Part shown: one piece after another, positions 9,098 through 18,825 of the stretch
Position numbering within the stretch: position 1 is the first letter of the stretch
Layout: each line of letters starts with the position of its first letter
Source: Acinetobacter sp. WCHA55
GTDB taxonomy: Bacteria; Pseudomonadota; Gammaproteobacteria; Pseudomonadales; Moraxellaceae
DNA: 64,000 nucleotides
Direction of reading: 5' to 3'
NCBI RefSeq assembly: GCF_002165305.2
Contig: NZ_CP032286.1
Span: 3,038,001-3,102,000 of the forward strand
Made by a program: the position numbers and the translations under genes
The notes under the pieces: generated by a model
What the model was told of the DNA's origin: nothing
The model's database searches: none
The model's input: the letters and a program-made list of their open reading frames with translations, nothing else

Positions 9098-9118
9098 TTA
9101 CAACGATGCATGTCAGAA

Positions 9119-9454
9119 TTAAATCTGACTGACCAAATAGGACACCATACCGGCTAAAAAGAGCATTGGCGTATAACGGTAAACCATGACCACTTTTTGT
9201 TCTAATGCTGTAATCTGTACTTGATCGAGTGTGAGTACGGTTGCTTTTAACGCAGACCAAAAGCTCAAAACCGCCCATGTGCTGAACAGACTGATTGCAA
9301 AGAAACCCACCATAATTTGGCTGCTGCCTTCAGTCGACTGCCACACACTTAAAATACCTTGAGCAACAGGAAGCATACTCAGAATCAAAAGAACAGATTT
9401 GAGCATCGACCAATGAAATTGGCTCATTTCATCCAACAAGGTTAATGCTTTCAT
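9119..9454 (-). CDS. Small integral membrane protein, unknown family
   Basis: From the ATG at 9454 the product is 111 residues. A strong GAGGAGA Shine-Dalgarno 7 bp upstream decides this start over the longer frame to 9535. Three hydrophobic segments are visible: MLKSVLLILSMLPVAQGIL, IMVGFFAISLFSTWAVLSFW and YTPMLFLAGMVSYLVSQI. The N-terminal ~14 residues are cytosolic-looking. I do not recognise the family. It is separated from gspG by 283 bp of AT-rich DNA and ends at a terminator. Confidence 0.65.
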   Translation of the reverse strand: MKALTLLDEMSQFHWSMLKSVLLILSMLPVAQGILSVWQSTEGSSQIMVGFFAISLFSTWAVLSFWSALKATVLTLDQVQITALEQKVVMVYRYTPMLFLAGMVSYLVSQI

Positions 9455-9737
9455 TCTATTCTCCTCAGGCAAATCAGTTGCCATTGAGAACATTATGCAA
9501 GGATTTAAATAAATAAAAAGCCTATTTTTATCCATAATTTACATTATTTGTAATCAATAAATATGGAAATAATTCTTATTATAAATCTCAGCAGATGTTT
9601 ATTATATTTAATACTTTAAAATCATAATTTTAGATATTAATTCTAAATTAAGATGTATTATCATTACAGTCCACATTGAGATAACCTATGTACTGCAATG
9701 ATATATTCAATTAAACCCAATATATAATAATTCTCAA

Positions 9738-10175
9738 TTAAGGTTGATACTGAATATCAGCATCAGTTTCTTCACCACCTTGCTGTCCATCCGCACCAAA
9801 AGAATATAAATCAAATGGTCGGCCATCAGTCCCAGGTGCAACATATTGAATGTCATTATCCCAACTGTCCTTCGGATATCCACCTTTCACATAGCCGCCC
9901 GGCAACCAATTTTTTGCAGACTCAGGCTTATTCACCAAAGCATCGAGTCCACCCTCTTGCATCGAAGGGTATTTACCATTGTCCAATTTATATTGATCCA
10001 ATGCTGCGGCAACCCCTTTAAGCGTAATAACAGTGGTATCCACTTTTGCTTTTTCACCGCGTCCCATTACATTGGGAACAATTAAGGCTGCCAACACACC
10101 TAAAATAACAATCACCACCATGACTTCAATTAAGGTAAAGCCTGAAGCTTGGCGTCTATAAATTTTTGATTGCAT
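9738..10175 (-). CDS. gspG: Type II secretion major pseudopilin GspG
   Basis: GspG builds the periplasmic pseudopilus of the type II secretion system. The N-terminus has the prepilin peptidase site and hydrophobic helix, GFTLIEVMVVIVILGVLAAL, with cleavage expected between G and F and the Glu at mature position 5. The conserved pseudopilin body follows: DNGKYPSMQEGGLDAL, then GGYPKDSWDNDIQY and FDLYSFGADGQQGGE. The ATG at 10175 (MQSKIYRRQ) is preceded by GATGAGA; an alternative in-frame ATG lies at 10193. It lies directly downstream of gspF on the same strand with a short gap. The other gsp genes are not in the window, consistent with dispersed T2SS loci in Acinetobacter. Confidence 0.95.
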   Translation of the reverse strand: MQSKIYRRQASGFTLIEVMVVIVILGVLAALIVPNVMGRGEKAKVDTTVITLKGVAAALDQYKLDNGKYPSMQEGGLDALVNKPESAKNWLPGGYVKGGYPKDSWDNDIQYVAPGTDGRPFDLYSFGADGQQGGEETDADIQYQP

Positions 10176-10208
10176 GTAAATTTTCTCATCCATCTTATAT
10201 TTTTAAAA

Positions 10209-11414
10209 TTAAATCATGTTATTCATGTTGACGATCGGTAGCATCACGGCGATCACAATCACCAAGACAATGCTTGCCATCAGAACCAACATCAGCGGCT
10301 CAAGTAAAGCCAGCAAGGTCGATATGAGCGTTGTCACTTCCCGGTCTTGCATGGTCGATGCGCGCTCTAACATCCGATCCAATTCACCCGACGTTTCACC
10401 ACTTTTAATCATTTGTACCATCATCGGTGGGAAATAACCACTGCGCTCCAACTGGGTCGCCAGGTTTCCACCTTCGGTCACTTTTTCTGCGGCATGATTG
10501 ACCGCATCGCGAATCACCCAGTTATTACTCACCGCGGCGCCAATTTTTAGCGCATCCACCAAGGGCACACCTGACTGGGTCAAAATCGACAAGGTGCTGG
10601 CAAAGCGTGCGGCATTTATACCACGCGAAAGTTTACCGAATAATGGCAGTTTGAGCGTTAAACGATCAAAGGCATAATGCCCTGCTGTCGTTTTTAAAAA
10701 TCGCAGTAATAAGCCAATGCCGAGTACACTACCCACCAATAAAAATGGCCATGTCACTCGAATAAAATCACTAGCTTTCATCAAAGCCACAGTAATCCAT
10801 GGCAAGGCATCTTTACTTTGGTCAAAGGTTTTGACAATGTCAGGCACCACATACGTCATGAGTCCCATCACGATTGCAAAAGACATCAGCATTAAAATAA
10901 TCGGATAAATCATCGCGCCTTGGATTTTCTTTTGCATTGCAAAGCGATTTTCGGTGTAGTCTGCCAGCTGATCTAAAATTAAGTCCAAATGTCCTGAACG
11001 TTCACCAGCGGCAATCGTGGCAATGTACAGCTCTGGAAAGCGTCCAGATTGCTGTAAGCCTTGCGCCAAAGAGTGACCTTCCAATACTTTAGAACGCACT
11101 GACATCAATAGATTTTGTACATGTGCTTTTTCTGACTGCTTTCCGACCGCACGAATGGCTTCTTCCAAAGGAATGGCCGCCGCCACAAGAACAGAAAGTT
11201 GACGTGTCAATAAAGCCAAATCATAGGCGGTAATTTGTTTTTGAAACCATGTTTTACTGCTGTGCTTATCTTTTTGTTCAACAGGATCAACCGAGACAGG
11301 AATCAGCGCTTTATCACGAAGTTGTTGCCGAATTTGACGTGCTGAATCCCCTTCAAGCACGCCTTTTTGCTGCTTTCCTGCGGCATCGAGTGCGGTAAAT
11401 TGATATGCTGGCAT
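10209..11414 (-). CDS. gspF: Type II secretion inner-membrane platform protein GspF
   Basis: GspF is the polytopic platform protein that couples the GspE ATPase to pseudopilus assembly. The 401 residues match the family. The N-terminal part reads MPAYQFTALDAAGKQQKGVLEGDSA. Two repeated T2SSF domains follow, each with the LARQLSVLVAAAIPLEEAI / ARFASTLSILTQSGVPLVDAL motif. Membrane helices occur near 170 (AMIYPIILMLMSFAIVMGLM), 220 and the C-terminus (LMLVLMASIVLVIVIAVMLP). It is first in the gspF-gspG pair and divergent from priA. The usual gspE neighbour is absent. Confidence 0.96.
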   Translation of the reverse strand: MPAYQFTALDAAGKQQKGVLEGDSARQIRQQLRDKALIPVSVDPVEQKDKHSSKTWFQKQITAYDLALLTRQLSVLVAAAIPLEEAIRAVGKQSEKAHVQNLLMSVRSKVLEGHSLAQGLQQSGRFPELYIATIAAGERSGHLDLILDQLADYTENRFAMQKKIQGAMIYPIILMLMSFAIVMGLMTYVVPDIVKTFDQSKDALPWITVALMKASDFIRVTWPFLLVGSVLGIGLLLRFLKTTAGHYAFDRLTLKLPLFGKLSRGINAARFASTLSILTQSGVPLVDALKIGAAVSNNWVIRDAVNHAAEKVTEGGNLATQLERSGYFPPMMVQMIKSGETSGELDRMLERASTMQDREVTTLISTLLALLEPLMLVLMASIVLVIVIAVMLPIVNMNNMI

Positions 11415-11566
11415 GTTTACGCTTTCTAATTGTCCATTTAGTCATTTGGCGCTGTTGCATGTCGGCACCAAAATCATTCATATTCTAAGTTATAAATTAT
11501 GTCATCACTCTAACACAACTCATTCATCGCACAACGACAATTTCATCAGGACATTTTGAGCTTTTT

Positions 11567-13789
11567 ATGCCAGAGAACACACTTTCCACCACACCGAGCT
11601 ACCGTATTCGTGTGGCTGTTCCCGTTTATCTATATGACTGTTTTGACTATAGTTTAACGGCTGAACAATACCACCAAGCTGAAGTGGGTGCACGTGTGGC
11701 TGTCTCATTTGGTCGCCAAAATGTGGTCGGTGTCATTGTTGAGAAACTCACTGATGAAAAACCACTCGATTTAGGCTTTAAACTCAAAGCTATAACTGAG
11801 TTGCTCGATGACAGCGCTATTCTAGATACTAAAGTTTTAAGTTTATTGACATGGGCAGCACAATATTATCAATTTCCGATTGGTGAAGTGATGCATGCCG
11901 CGTTACCTAGCTTTTTACGCCAAGGTAAGCCTTATAACCTATTGGCACGGATGTGGAAGCTGATTGATGACCATGCCGAAGACAAATTAAAGCGTTCTGA
12001 AAAACAACAAGATGCATATAAAATTTTAAAGCTGCATCCTACAGGAACTTCCGAAAACATTTTAAATTTGGCTGGTATTGAAACTGCGACCTTAAAAGCC
12101 TTAGAAAAAAAGCAAATCACCCAATGCCTACTCGAAGCCCAAGACTTTAAACCGCAAGCCATGACGCTGGCGCAAATGCCACTCACGCCCAATGATGAAC
12201 AAAAGAGAGCCATTCAGCGTATTTTAAAAGCACGGGATAGCTACCATGCTTTTTTACTCGATGGTTTAACCGGTAGTGGTAAAACTGAAGTCTATTTGCA
12301 AGTCATGCAAGAGGTTTTAAAACAAGGCAAACAGGTTTTGGTATTAGTGCCTGAAATTGGCCTCACTCCTCAAACAGTGAGTCGTTTTCAATCTCGTTTT
12401 CACTGTCATATTGCGCTATTACATTCAGGTTTAAATGATTCTAAGCGCCTGCAAGCATGGCAAAGTGCGCAAACAGGTAAAGCCTCGATTGTGATTGGCA
12501 CACGTTCTGCCATCTATACCCCCCTTCCACATCTGGGTTTGATTGTCTTAGATGAAGAGCATGATTTATCTTTTAAGCAACAAGAGGGCTTCCGCTACCA
12601 TGCTCGTGATGTGGCCTTATACCGTGCACACTTAGAAAACTGTCCAATTATCCTTGGTTCTGCAACGCCCAGTATCGACAGTTATGCACTGGTTGAACAA
12701 GGTAAAATGACCCGTTTGGAGTTAGACCAACGTGCAGGTGTGGCCGTGATGCCGAAAATGCATGTGATTGATCTGAAAGTGGCACAAAAACAAAATGGTA
12801 TCAGCCAACAGCTGATTCATGAAATACAGAAGCGCTTAGACAAAAAAGAACAGGTCTTGGTTTTTTTAAACCGTCGAGGCTATGCGCCCGTGTTAATCTG
12901 CGAGAGTTGTGGCTGGCAATCAAAATGCCCTCATTGCGATGCCAATTTTACCGTACATCGACAGCCCTACCAGCATTTACACTGTCACCACTGTGGCACC
13001 ATCCACCGTATGCCTGAACACTGCCCGCAATGTCAACATAATGAACTGAAACCCATTGGTTTAGGCACCGCAAAAGTTGAAGAAAACCTACAAACACTGT
13101 TCCCAAATTTTGACGTCATTCGGGTTGATCGCGACTCCACCAGTCGGGTCGGTAGCTGGCAAAAAATCTATAACAAGATTCAGAAAAGTGAACCCATCAT
13201 TTTGCTCGGCACCCAAATGCTGGCCAAAGGACATCACTTTCCTTATGTGACTTTAGTGGCAATTTTAGACATTGACTCAGGCTTACTCAGTGTTGACTTT
13301 CGTGCCACAGAACGTACAGCACAGCTCATCATCCAAGTCGCTGGACGTGCTGGACGCGGTGAGAAAAAAGGCGAAGTCTATTTACAAACTTTACGTCCAG
13401 ACCATCCTTTGCTGAATACCCTGCTGGAGTCGGGCTATCGTAGCTTTGCCAAGCAAACACTGAAAGAGCGTAAAGCTGCATGGATGCCACCTTATCGCTA
13501 TGCGGCTTTATTGCGTTGTGAATCCAAAGATCAAGAACTGAACCAAAACTTTTTACAAGAGCATGCGCAAGCACTGCGCCAAGCCTCAGAAAACAGTATT
13601 GATATTTGGGGGCCAATTCCGGCGCCGATGGAGCGTAAAGCAGGTCGCTATCAAGCACATATGGTACTACTGTCCAAAGACCGTGCACGGATGCATTTTT
13701 ACATTCGTCAGTGGTGGCAAAATGTCTGGCATAACAAACCGCATGGTATGAAATTAAGCCTTGATATTGATCCACAAGAGTTAAGTTAA
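11567..13789 (+). CDS. priA: Primosomal replication restart helicase PriA
   Basis: PriA recognises stalled forks and D-loops and reloads the replisome; it is a superfamily 2 3'-5' DNA helicase. The 740-residue product has an N-terminal DNA-binding domain (VAVPVYLYDCFDYS start), Walker A GLTGSGKTEVYL around residue 231, the DEEH Walker B (IVLDEEHDLSF), and helicase motif III GSATPSIDS. The cysteine-rich zinc-binding insert reads CESCGWQSKCPHCDANF followed by CHHCG and CPQC. Late motifs LGTQMLAKGHHFP and QVAGRAGRGEKKG are present. It is transcribed divergently from gspF and lies upstream of the antiporter gene. Confidence 0.97.
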   Translation: MPENTLSTTPSYRIRVAVPVYLYDCFDYSLTAEQYHQAEVGARVAVSFGRQNVVGVIVEKLTDEKPLDLGFKLKAITELLDDSAILDTKVLSLLTWAAQYYQFPIGEVMHAALPSFLRQGKPYNLLARMWKLIDDHAEDKLKRSEKQQDAYKILKLHPTGTSENILNLAGIETATLKALEKKQITQCLLEAQDFKPQAMTLAQMPLTPNDEQKRAIQRILKARDSYHAFLLDGLTGSGKTEVYLQVMQEVLKQGKQVLVLVPEIGLTPQTVSRFQSRFHCHIALLHSGLNDSKRLQAWQSAQTGKASIVIGTRSAIYTPLPHLGLIVLDEEHDLSFKQQEGFRYHARDVALYRAHLENCPIILGSATPSIDSYALVEQGKMTRLELDQRAGVAVMPKMHVIDLKVAQKQNGISQQLIHEIQKRLDKKEQVLVFLNRRGYAPVLICESCGWQSKCPHCDANFTVHRQPYQHLHCHHCGTIHRMPEHCPQCQHNELKPIGLGTAKVEENLQTLFPNFDVIRVDRDSTSRVGSWQKIYNKIQKSEPIILLGTQMLAKGHHFPYVTLVAILDIDSGLLSVDFRATERTAQLIIQVAGRAGRGEKKGEVYLQTLRPDHPLLNTLLESGYRSFAKQTLKERKAAWMPPYRYAALLRCESKDQELNQNFLQEHAQALRQASENSIDIWGPIPAPMERKAGRYQAHMVLLSKDRARMHFYIRQWWQNVWHNKPHGMKLSLDIDPQELS

Positions 13790-13871
13790 GACTTGACGTG
13801 AATAAGGTTTAGACCTGAGTCGCGTTCTCCCTTAAACTTCCAACATAAAGAAAAAAATTTAGGACAGGGTA

Positions 13872-15713
13872 ATGTCTCTACTGCTTCAAATCACCCTCTT
13901 TTTGGCTGCGGCACTGATGATCGTTCCGTTGGCCAAACGGCTGGGGATTGCCACGGTACTCGGTTATTTATTTACAGGCATCTTACTCGGCCCCAGTGTA
14001 TTAAATGTCGTCCATGACCCTGAGGATATTCATAAACTCGCTGAATACGGTGTGATTTTCTTGATGTTCATTATTGGACTAGAACTCCGCCCACAACGTT
14101 TATGGGAAATGCGTAAATCCATTTTTGTGATGGGCAGTTTACAAGTGATGCTCTGTGGCGTGCTACTGGCGTGCATTGTCTTTTTTGCCCTGCAACAACA
14201 GGTTGCAGCCAGTGTCGTGATTGGTTTTGCCCTTGCTCTCTCCTCTACGGCATTTGTGTTGCAACTGCTCAGTGAAAAGCAACAACTCAACACCACGTTT
14301 GGTCAACAGTCCTTTTCCATTTTACTCTTTCAAGATATTGCTGCAATTCCGCTGATTGCAGTTATTCCCCTTCTTGCGGGAACAAGCTCAACCCATCATG
14401 GTGTGGCCTACTTTGCAGCAATTGTGGCCACCTTTACAGGCTTATTCTTATTTAGTCGCTATCTCATGCGTCCATTTTTTCGCTTTGTGGCTAAAAGTGG
14501 CGCGCATGAACTGATTACCGCAGTCGGCTTATTTATTGTCTTAGGCGTGGTCGTGCTGATGGATATCTTAGGTATCAGTACCACCTTGGGCGCATTTTTA
14601 ACTGGCGTGTTACTTGCTGACTCTGAATTCCGTCATGAACTGGAAGCCAGTATTGCACCATTTAAAGGTCTACTTCTCGGTCTGTTTTTCATGACTGTCG
14701 GGATGAGTACCCAAGTTTCGCTCCTGTGGGAAACCCCAAGTCTGATTATTGGCGGTGCGTTATTGCTGATGTTGGTCAAACTGCTGGCATTAACGGCCAT
14801 AGCTCGCTACTTCGAGTTTTCATGGCGCAATAGTTTGATGCTGGCAACCTGTTTGGCACAAGGTGGTGAATTTGCTTTTGTAGTGCTCAATGTTGCCATG
14901 AGTGAACATGTAATTACACAGGCCATTTTAGAGCCAATCAATTTGATCGTGACCTTGTCGATGATTTTAACGCCTATTCTATACTGGCTGATGAGTTCGT
15001 GGGTGGTACCGCTATTTGAAAAAGAAACCGCCCCTATCTATGACGACATTCCCGATCAACACAACCCAATGATTATTGCGGGTTTCGGGCGTGTCGGACA
15101 AATTGTAGCGCGACTGGTTCACTTACAGCACCAAACCTTCACGGCAATTGACAGCAATATCGACAAGGTTGACTTTGTCAGAAACTATGGTGGCAAACTC
15201 TACTATGGTGATGCCACTCAACCCGATATCCTGCGTGCCGCAGGGATCGAACATGCCAAAGTTTTTGTGTTAGCCATTGATGATATTGAAGACTCAATGA
15301 ATGTGGCACGCCATATTCGGCTCAATTATCCAGATTTAAACTTGCTGGTCCGTGCCCGCGATCGACATCATGTACATTTGCTGCGTGACTTGGGGGTAGA
15401 ACATATTTGGCGTGAAACCTATTTATCATCTTTAGGGATGGCCTATTTTGCGCTACGCAATCTCGGAATTGCAGAAGCCGATGCTTATAAGAGTATCGAA
15501 TTATTTCGAGATTATGATGAAAAACTGCTCGCACAGCAGCAAAGTATTTATAACGATGAACAGAAAGTATATGAAACACATCGTAATGCTCTGGCCGAAT
15601 TAGAACACTTATTTGAAAGTGATACGCAGCTCCGTCAAAGTCCTGTCGGCGTTGACCTACAACGCGAGTTACAACATGACCGAATAGATGTCACACGGGA
15701 TGAAGTAAAATGA
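13872..15713 (+). CDS. CPA2-family K+/H+ antiporter, KefB/KefC-like
   Basis: The 613-residue protein has about twelve membrane helices (residues 1-380) with the Na_H_exchanger signature, including YLFTGILLGPSVLN, IFLMFIIGLELRP and GISTTLGAFLTGVLLADSEF. A cytosolic RCK/TrkA-N domain follows from about residue 395 (NPMIIAGFGRVGQIVARL), ending in a short helical tail. This architecture is typical of KefB/KefC glutathione-gated potassium efflux or related cation/proton antiporters. The ion and gating cannot be fixed from sequence. No KefF/KefG oxidoreductase partner gene is adjacent. An AGGACAGGGT Shine-Dalgarno precedes the ATG. Hsp33 lies 50 bp downstream on the same strand, so co-expression is possible. 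Confidence 0.88.
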   Translation: MSLLLQITLFLAAALMIVPLAKRLGIATVLGYLFTGILLGPSVLNVVHDPEDIHKLAEYGVIFLMFIIGLELRPQRLWEMRKSIFVMGSLQVMLCGVLLACIVFFALQQQVAASVVIGFALALSSTAFVLQLLSEKQQLNTTFGQQSFSILLFQDIAAIPLIAVIPLLAGTSSTHHGVAYFAAIVATFTGLFLFSRYLMRPFFRFVAKSGAHELITAVGLFIVLGVVVLMDILGISTTLGAFLTGVLLADSEFRHELEASIAPFKGLLLGLFFMTVGMSTQVSLLWETPSLIIGGALLLMLVKLLALTAIARYFEFSWRNSLMLATCLAQGGEFAFVVLNVAMSEHVITQAILEPINLIVTLSMILTPILYWLMSSWVVPLFEKETAPIYDDIPDQHNPMIIAGFGRVGQIVARLVHLQHQTFTAIDSNIDKVDFVRNYGGKLYYGDATQPDILRAAGIEHAKVFVLAIDDIEDSMNVARHIRLNYPDLNLLVRARDRHHVHLLRDLGVEHIWRETYLSSLGMAYFALRNLGIAEADAYKSIELFRDYDEKLLAQQQSIYNDEQKVYETHRNALAELEHLFESDTQLRQSPVGVDLQRELQHDRIDVTRDEVK

Positions 15714-15763
15714 CTTGTGTTTTACAATATCGTCACCATTAAGACAGGATATTGGAGAAATTT

Positions 15764-16639
15764 ATGTCTGATTTGCGTCAACGCTTTTATATTGAAGATA
15801 GTCCTGTTCGTGGTGAAGTGGTTCATCTAGAAGAAACCCTACAAACCATCTTGGCGCAGCGTGATTATGCACCTGCAGTCCAAGTACTGTTAGGTGAAAT
15901 GCTCAGTGCCACGGCATTACTTGCCAGTACTTTAAAAATTAAAGGCCGTATTAGTTTACAAATTCAGGCTTCAGGTAGTTTTAAATGGGCCATGGCTGAA
16001 TGTAATCACCTTGGTGAAGTGCGTGCCTTGGCGGATTATGAAACGGATCCACGCTTTAATGCTGCTGACAGCAGCAGTACTATATTGAGCACCCTCATCA
16101 GCCCTGTACTATTTATTAATATTGAGCCCGAATTTGGTGAGCGTTATCAAGGGATTGTGGCTTTAGACAAGCCAAATCTTGCAGGTTGTTTAATGCAGTA
16201 CTATGACCTGTCTGCCCAAATTCCAACGCGTATTATTTTGGCCAGCTCAGCCCAACGTGCTGGTGGTTTACTCATTCAGTTGTTACCACGTAACAGTGAA
16301 GAGGAACAAGAACGTGTCGATCAAGACCTCTGGCCACGTTTGACTATGTTGACTGAGACACTCAAAACTGAAGAGTTAACCGACTTAGAAGCGAGTGAAA
16401 TTCTTTACCGTTTATACAACGAAGAAGAAGTACGCTTACCTGAAGTTGAAGTACTGAAATTTGGCTGTACTTGTTCGAAAGAACGTTGTGCTCAAGCGCT
16501 TGAACAAATTGGTGCCGAAGCCGTTCGTGAAACGCTAGAACATCAAAACCCGATTACCATGGACTGCCAGTTCTGTAACACGCAATACAGCTTTAGTGCA
16601 GAAGAAGCCTTAGGTTTGTTTGGTGAACACTTAAGCTAA
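15764..16639 (+). CDS. hslO: Redox-regulated chaperone Hsp33
   Basis: Hsp33 is a holdase chaperone activated by oxidation, with zinc release from four cysteines. From the ATG at 15764 (MSDLRQRFYIEDSPVRGEVV) the product is 291 residues, family size. The start is fixed by a GGAGA Shine-Dalgarno; the frame opens earlier at a TTG (15752) that is unlikely to be used. The N-terminal domain has LLGEMLSATALLASTLKIKG. The C-terminal redox switch shows the CTCSKERC and CQFCN cysteine motifs. It lies downstream of the antiporter gene and ends at a terminator. Confidence 0.96.
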   Translation: MSDLRQRFYIEDSPVRGEVVHLEETLQTILAQRDYAPAVQVLLGEMLSATALLASTLKIKGRISLQIQASGSFKWAMAECNHLGEVRALADYETDPRFNAADSSSTILSTLISPVLFINIEPEFGERYQGIVALDKPNLAGCLMQYYDLSAQIPTRIILASSAQRAGGLLIQLLPRNSEEEQERVDQDLWPRLTMLTETLKTEELTDLEASEILYRLYNEEEVRLPEVEVLKFGCTCSKERCAQALEQIGAEAVRETLEHQNPITMDCQFCNTQYSFSAEEALGLFGEHLS

Positions 16640-16654
16640 ACACAGCATGAGCAA

Positions 16655-16686
16655 TAAAAAAGAGCAGCATAGCTGCTCTTTTTTAC
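16655..16686 (+). terminator. Intrinsic terminator after hslO
   Basis: The stem AGAGCAGC/GCTGCTCT with an ATA loop is followed by a T-run. It starts about 15 bp after the hslO stop codon. Confidence 0.85.
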
Positions 16687-16835
16687 GCCTTCGTTCTCAT
16701 AAAAATAAGATAATTCAAATGATTCATCACTTTTATTCATAGATATTTCACTGGTCACACTGCTTAAATTTCGTTATAAATAAACCCATAATTTTTTTAT
16801 GTCTTTATTTTTTCTTCCATTGGGGTTTTATCATC

Positions 16836-17288
16836 ATGAAGTTTTCTTGCAGCCTTTTCGTACTCAGCAGTTTATGTGCCTTCTCCAGTTTTGCAGCCAC
16901 CGATCCCTTGGTCGGTAAATGGAAAACCATCGATGATAAAACAGGATACTCTCTCAGTGACGTTATGATTGAAAAAGACAAAAAGAATAGCTATAAAGCA
17001 GTCATCGTAAGTACACGTGAAATTCCAGGTGCAGTAAAAATAGAAATCTGTAACAAGTGTGATGGTGTCAATAAAAATCAGCCCATCATCGGCATGACAA
17101 CGCTCAGCCATTTGCAATTAGACGATCCCAAAGATTTAACCTATAGCCATGGTCAGTTACTCGACCCTTTCTCAGGGCTACGTTATGACGCATATGCACG
17201 ACTCAGCAACAATGGTAAGCACTTACGAATTCGAGGAACGTCGATCGAAAATGGCGGTGGACGCAACATCACATGGGTCAAATATTAA
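16836..17288 (+). CDS. DUF2147 secreted protein
   Basis: The product is 150 residues with a signal peptide (MKFSCSLFVLSSLCAFSSFAA, cleavage likely after FAA) and a small beta-barrel-like DUF2147 domain. The domain begins DPLVGKWKTIDDKTGYSLSD and ends LRIRGTSIENGGGRNITWVKY. CNKCDG provides two cysteines near residue 74. DUF2147 proteins are periplasmic and of unknown function, often in lipocalin-like families. The gene is monocistronic with a terminator 18 bp downstream. Confidence 0.82.
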   Translation: MKFSCSLFVLSSLCAFSSFAATDPLVGKWKTIDDKTGYSLSDVMIEKDKKNSYKAVIVSTREIPGAVKIEICNKCDGVNKNQPIIGMTTLSHLQLDDPKDLTYSHGQLLDPFSGLRYDAYARLSNNGKHLRIRGTSIENGGGRNITWVKY

Positions 17289-17305
17289 GTATTCCTCATC
17301 TATCA

Positions 17306-17332
17306 AGGCCCCTTGCATTGGGGCCTTTTTCT
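17306..17332 (+). terminator. Intrinsic terminator after the DUF2147 gene
   Basis: The stem AAGGCCCC/GGGGCCTT with a 7-nt loop is followed by a T-rich tail. Confidence 0.85.
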
Positions 17333-17431
17333 TGTCATGTTTTGAAACAATAAGGAACATATCTTTACTGTTGAAATCTGCAGAAAGGCTGAATAATGAT
17401 TAAAACTTAATCAATTTTTTTAATCTTATTT

Positions 17432-18385
17432 ATGCCGAAGAACCATTATGAAATACTCGGTTTAACGCGAGATGCGACAGCCGAACAAATTAAAAAAGCC
17501 TATCGAAAATTGGCACGAAAGTATCATCCCGATGTCAGTAAGGAGCCTGATGCTGAAGCGCGGATGCAAGAATTGAATGTCGCCTATGACACCTTAAGTG
17601 ATGAAACGAAAAAAGCTGAATATGACTTTGAACTCAATCACCCACAAGGCTCGCACCAATTCAACCCCAATGCAGGCTTTGGTGGATTTGATGAAGTATT
17701 TCGGAATACCCAAGGCGGGCAACAGATACATGATTTTTCAGGATTTGAAGACTTATTTGGCCGTTTTGGTTCAGGTTTTGGAGGATCAAACTATCAATAT
17801 CAACGCCAAAATAGCACACGCCATAAAGGCGAGGACCAGCATGCACGTTTAGAGGTCGATCTTGAGGTTGGATTCCACGGTACTACCCAAACCATTACCT
17901 TACAGATTCCCACTTTAAATGCCTATGGTGAAGCGGAGATTCAGCGCAAAACGCTGGAAGTTAAAATTCCCAAAGGCATGAAAGAAGGGCAACAAATTCG
18001 CTTAAGTGGTCAAGGACAGTCTGGTATTCAAGGTGGTGAAAATGGCGACCTGTATATCGAAATTTATTACAAAGATACGGAGACCACACGCGTTGAAGGA
18101 GTTGATGTCTATCACCAACTGAATATTAGTCCTTGGGAAGCCGCTTTGGGGCAAAGTATCACCGCCACACTACCCAATGGTCGGACATTACAAATTCAAA
18201 TTCCGAAAAATGCCAAAACGGGGCAACAACTCCGTTTAAAAGATCAGGGGATTCCAGCCAAAACGGCAGGACATTTATATTTAATTTTAAACATTGTTCA
18301 ACCTCCTGCGCAGAGTGAGCAAGAACAGCAAGCCTACCAAGCCTTTGCTGAAACCTTCCCTCACTTTAAGCCGCGTCAGTCTTAA
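17432..18385 (+). CDS. cbpA: DnaJ-class co-chaperone CbpA
   Basis: CbpA is a DnaJ homologue that works with DnaK and in Escherichia coli also binds curved DNA. The 317-residue product has a J domain (residues 4-70, HPD in KYHPDVSKEP), a Gly/Phe-rich linker (FGGFDEVF to FGRFGSGFGG), no zinc-finger region, and two DnaJ C-terminal substrate-binding domains (from about residue 135). Lack of the zinc finger separates it from DnaJ itself. The ATG at 17432 has no recognisable Shine-Dalgarno; the upstream region is T-rich. It is followed 10 bp later by its likely modulator cbpM. Confidence 0.92.
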   Translation: MPKNHYEILGLTRDATAEQIKKAYRKLARKYHPDVSKEPDAEARMQELNVAYDTLSDETKKAEYDFELNHPQGSHQFNPNAGFGGFDEVFRNTQGGQQIHDFSGFEDLFGRFGSGFGGSNYQYQRQNSTRHKGEDQHARLEVDLEVGFHGTTQTITLQIPTLNAYGEAEIQRKTLEVKIPKGMKEGQQIRLSGQGQSGIQGGENGDLYIEIYYKDTETTRVEGVDVYHQLNISPWEAALGQSITATLPNGRTLQIQIPKNAKTGQQLRLKDQGIPAKTAGHLYLILNIVQPPAQSEQEQQAYQAFAETFPHFKPRQS

Positions 18386-18395
18386 GGAGAAAATT

Positions 18396-18752
18396 ATGAC
18401 GACTATTCAATATCGTGAAATTATTTTAGACGGATGTCGACACGCTGAAATTGTTGATGAACAACATAGCTTTGATTTAAAGCATTTTGCTGAAGCCTGC
18501 GGACAAAGTCCTGAATGGGTTTTACAGCTGTTGGAATATGACATTCTGCCTAACCGACCCGATAACCGCATTCACCAATTTTTTGGTGATGATGTCTCAC
18601 GTGCACGGCGAGCCTATCGCTTACAACGTGACTTTGATGCCAGCTTTACTGCAGTCGCAATGATGCTGGATTTGATTGAGGAAGTTCAAAAACTTCGTCG
18701 TGAAGTAAAACATTTACATCTCACTGACCCAGTTCAAACAACTCAACACTAG
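18396..18752 (+). CDS. cbpM: CbpA modulator CbpM (MerR-like)
   Basis: From the ATG at 18396, preceded by AAGGAGA, the product is 118 residues. It has a MerR-like helix-turn-helix core (FAEACGQSPEWVLQLLEYDIL, then DDVSRARRAYRLQRDF) and a C-terminal helix (MLDLIEEVQKLRREVKHL). In E. coli CbpM binds the J domain of CbpA and inhibits it. The position directly behind cbpA supports the same role. The longer open frame to 18294 overlaps cbpA and is not needed. Confidence 0.88.
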   Translation: MTTIQYREIILDGCRHAEIVDEQHSFDLKHFAEACGQSPEWVLQLLEYDILPNRPDNRIHQFFGDDVSRARRAYRLQRDFDASFTAVAMMLDLIEEVQKLRREVKHLHLTDPVQTTQH

Positions 18753-18758
18753 TTCTAT

Positions 18759-18796
18759 AAAGAAAGATTGGCGCATGCCTTTCTTTCTTTTTTTTA
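18759..18796 (+). terminator. Probable intrinsic terminator after cbpM
   Basis: An AAAGAAAG/CTTTCTTT stem encloses an inner GGC/GCC hairpin and is followed by a T-run. Confidence 0.65.
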
Positions 18797-18825
18797 TTTT
18801 TGAATAAGAGGATTAGACGGCAACC

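Noticed and set aside
9455..9737. Possible gene or RNA in the AT-rich gap between the small membrane protein and gspG
   Set aside because: No frame, terminator or promoter pair convincing enough to report; only AT-rich DNA is seen.
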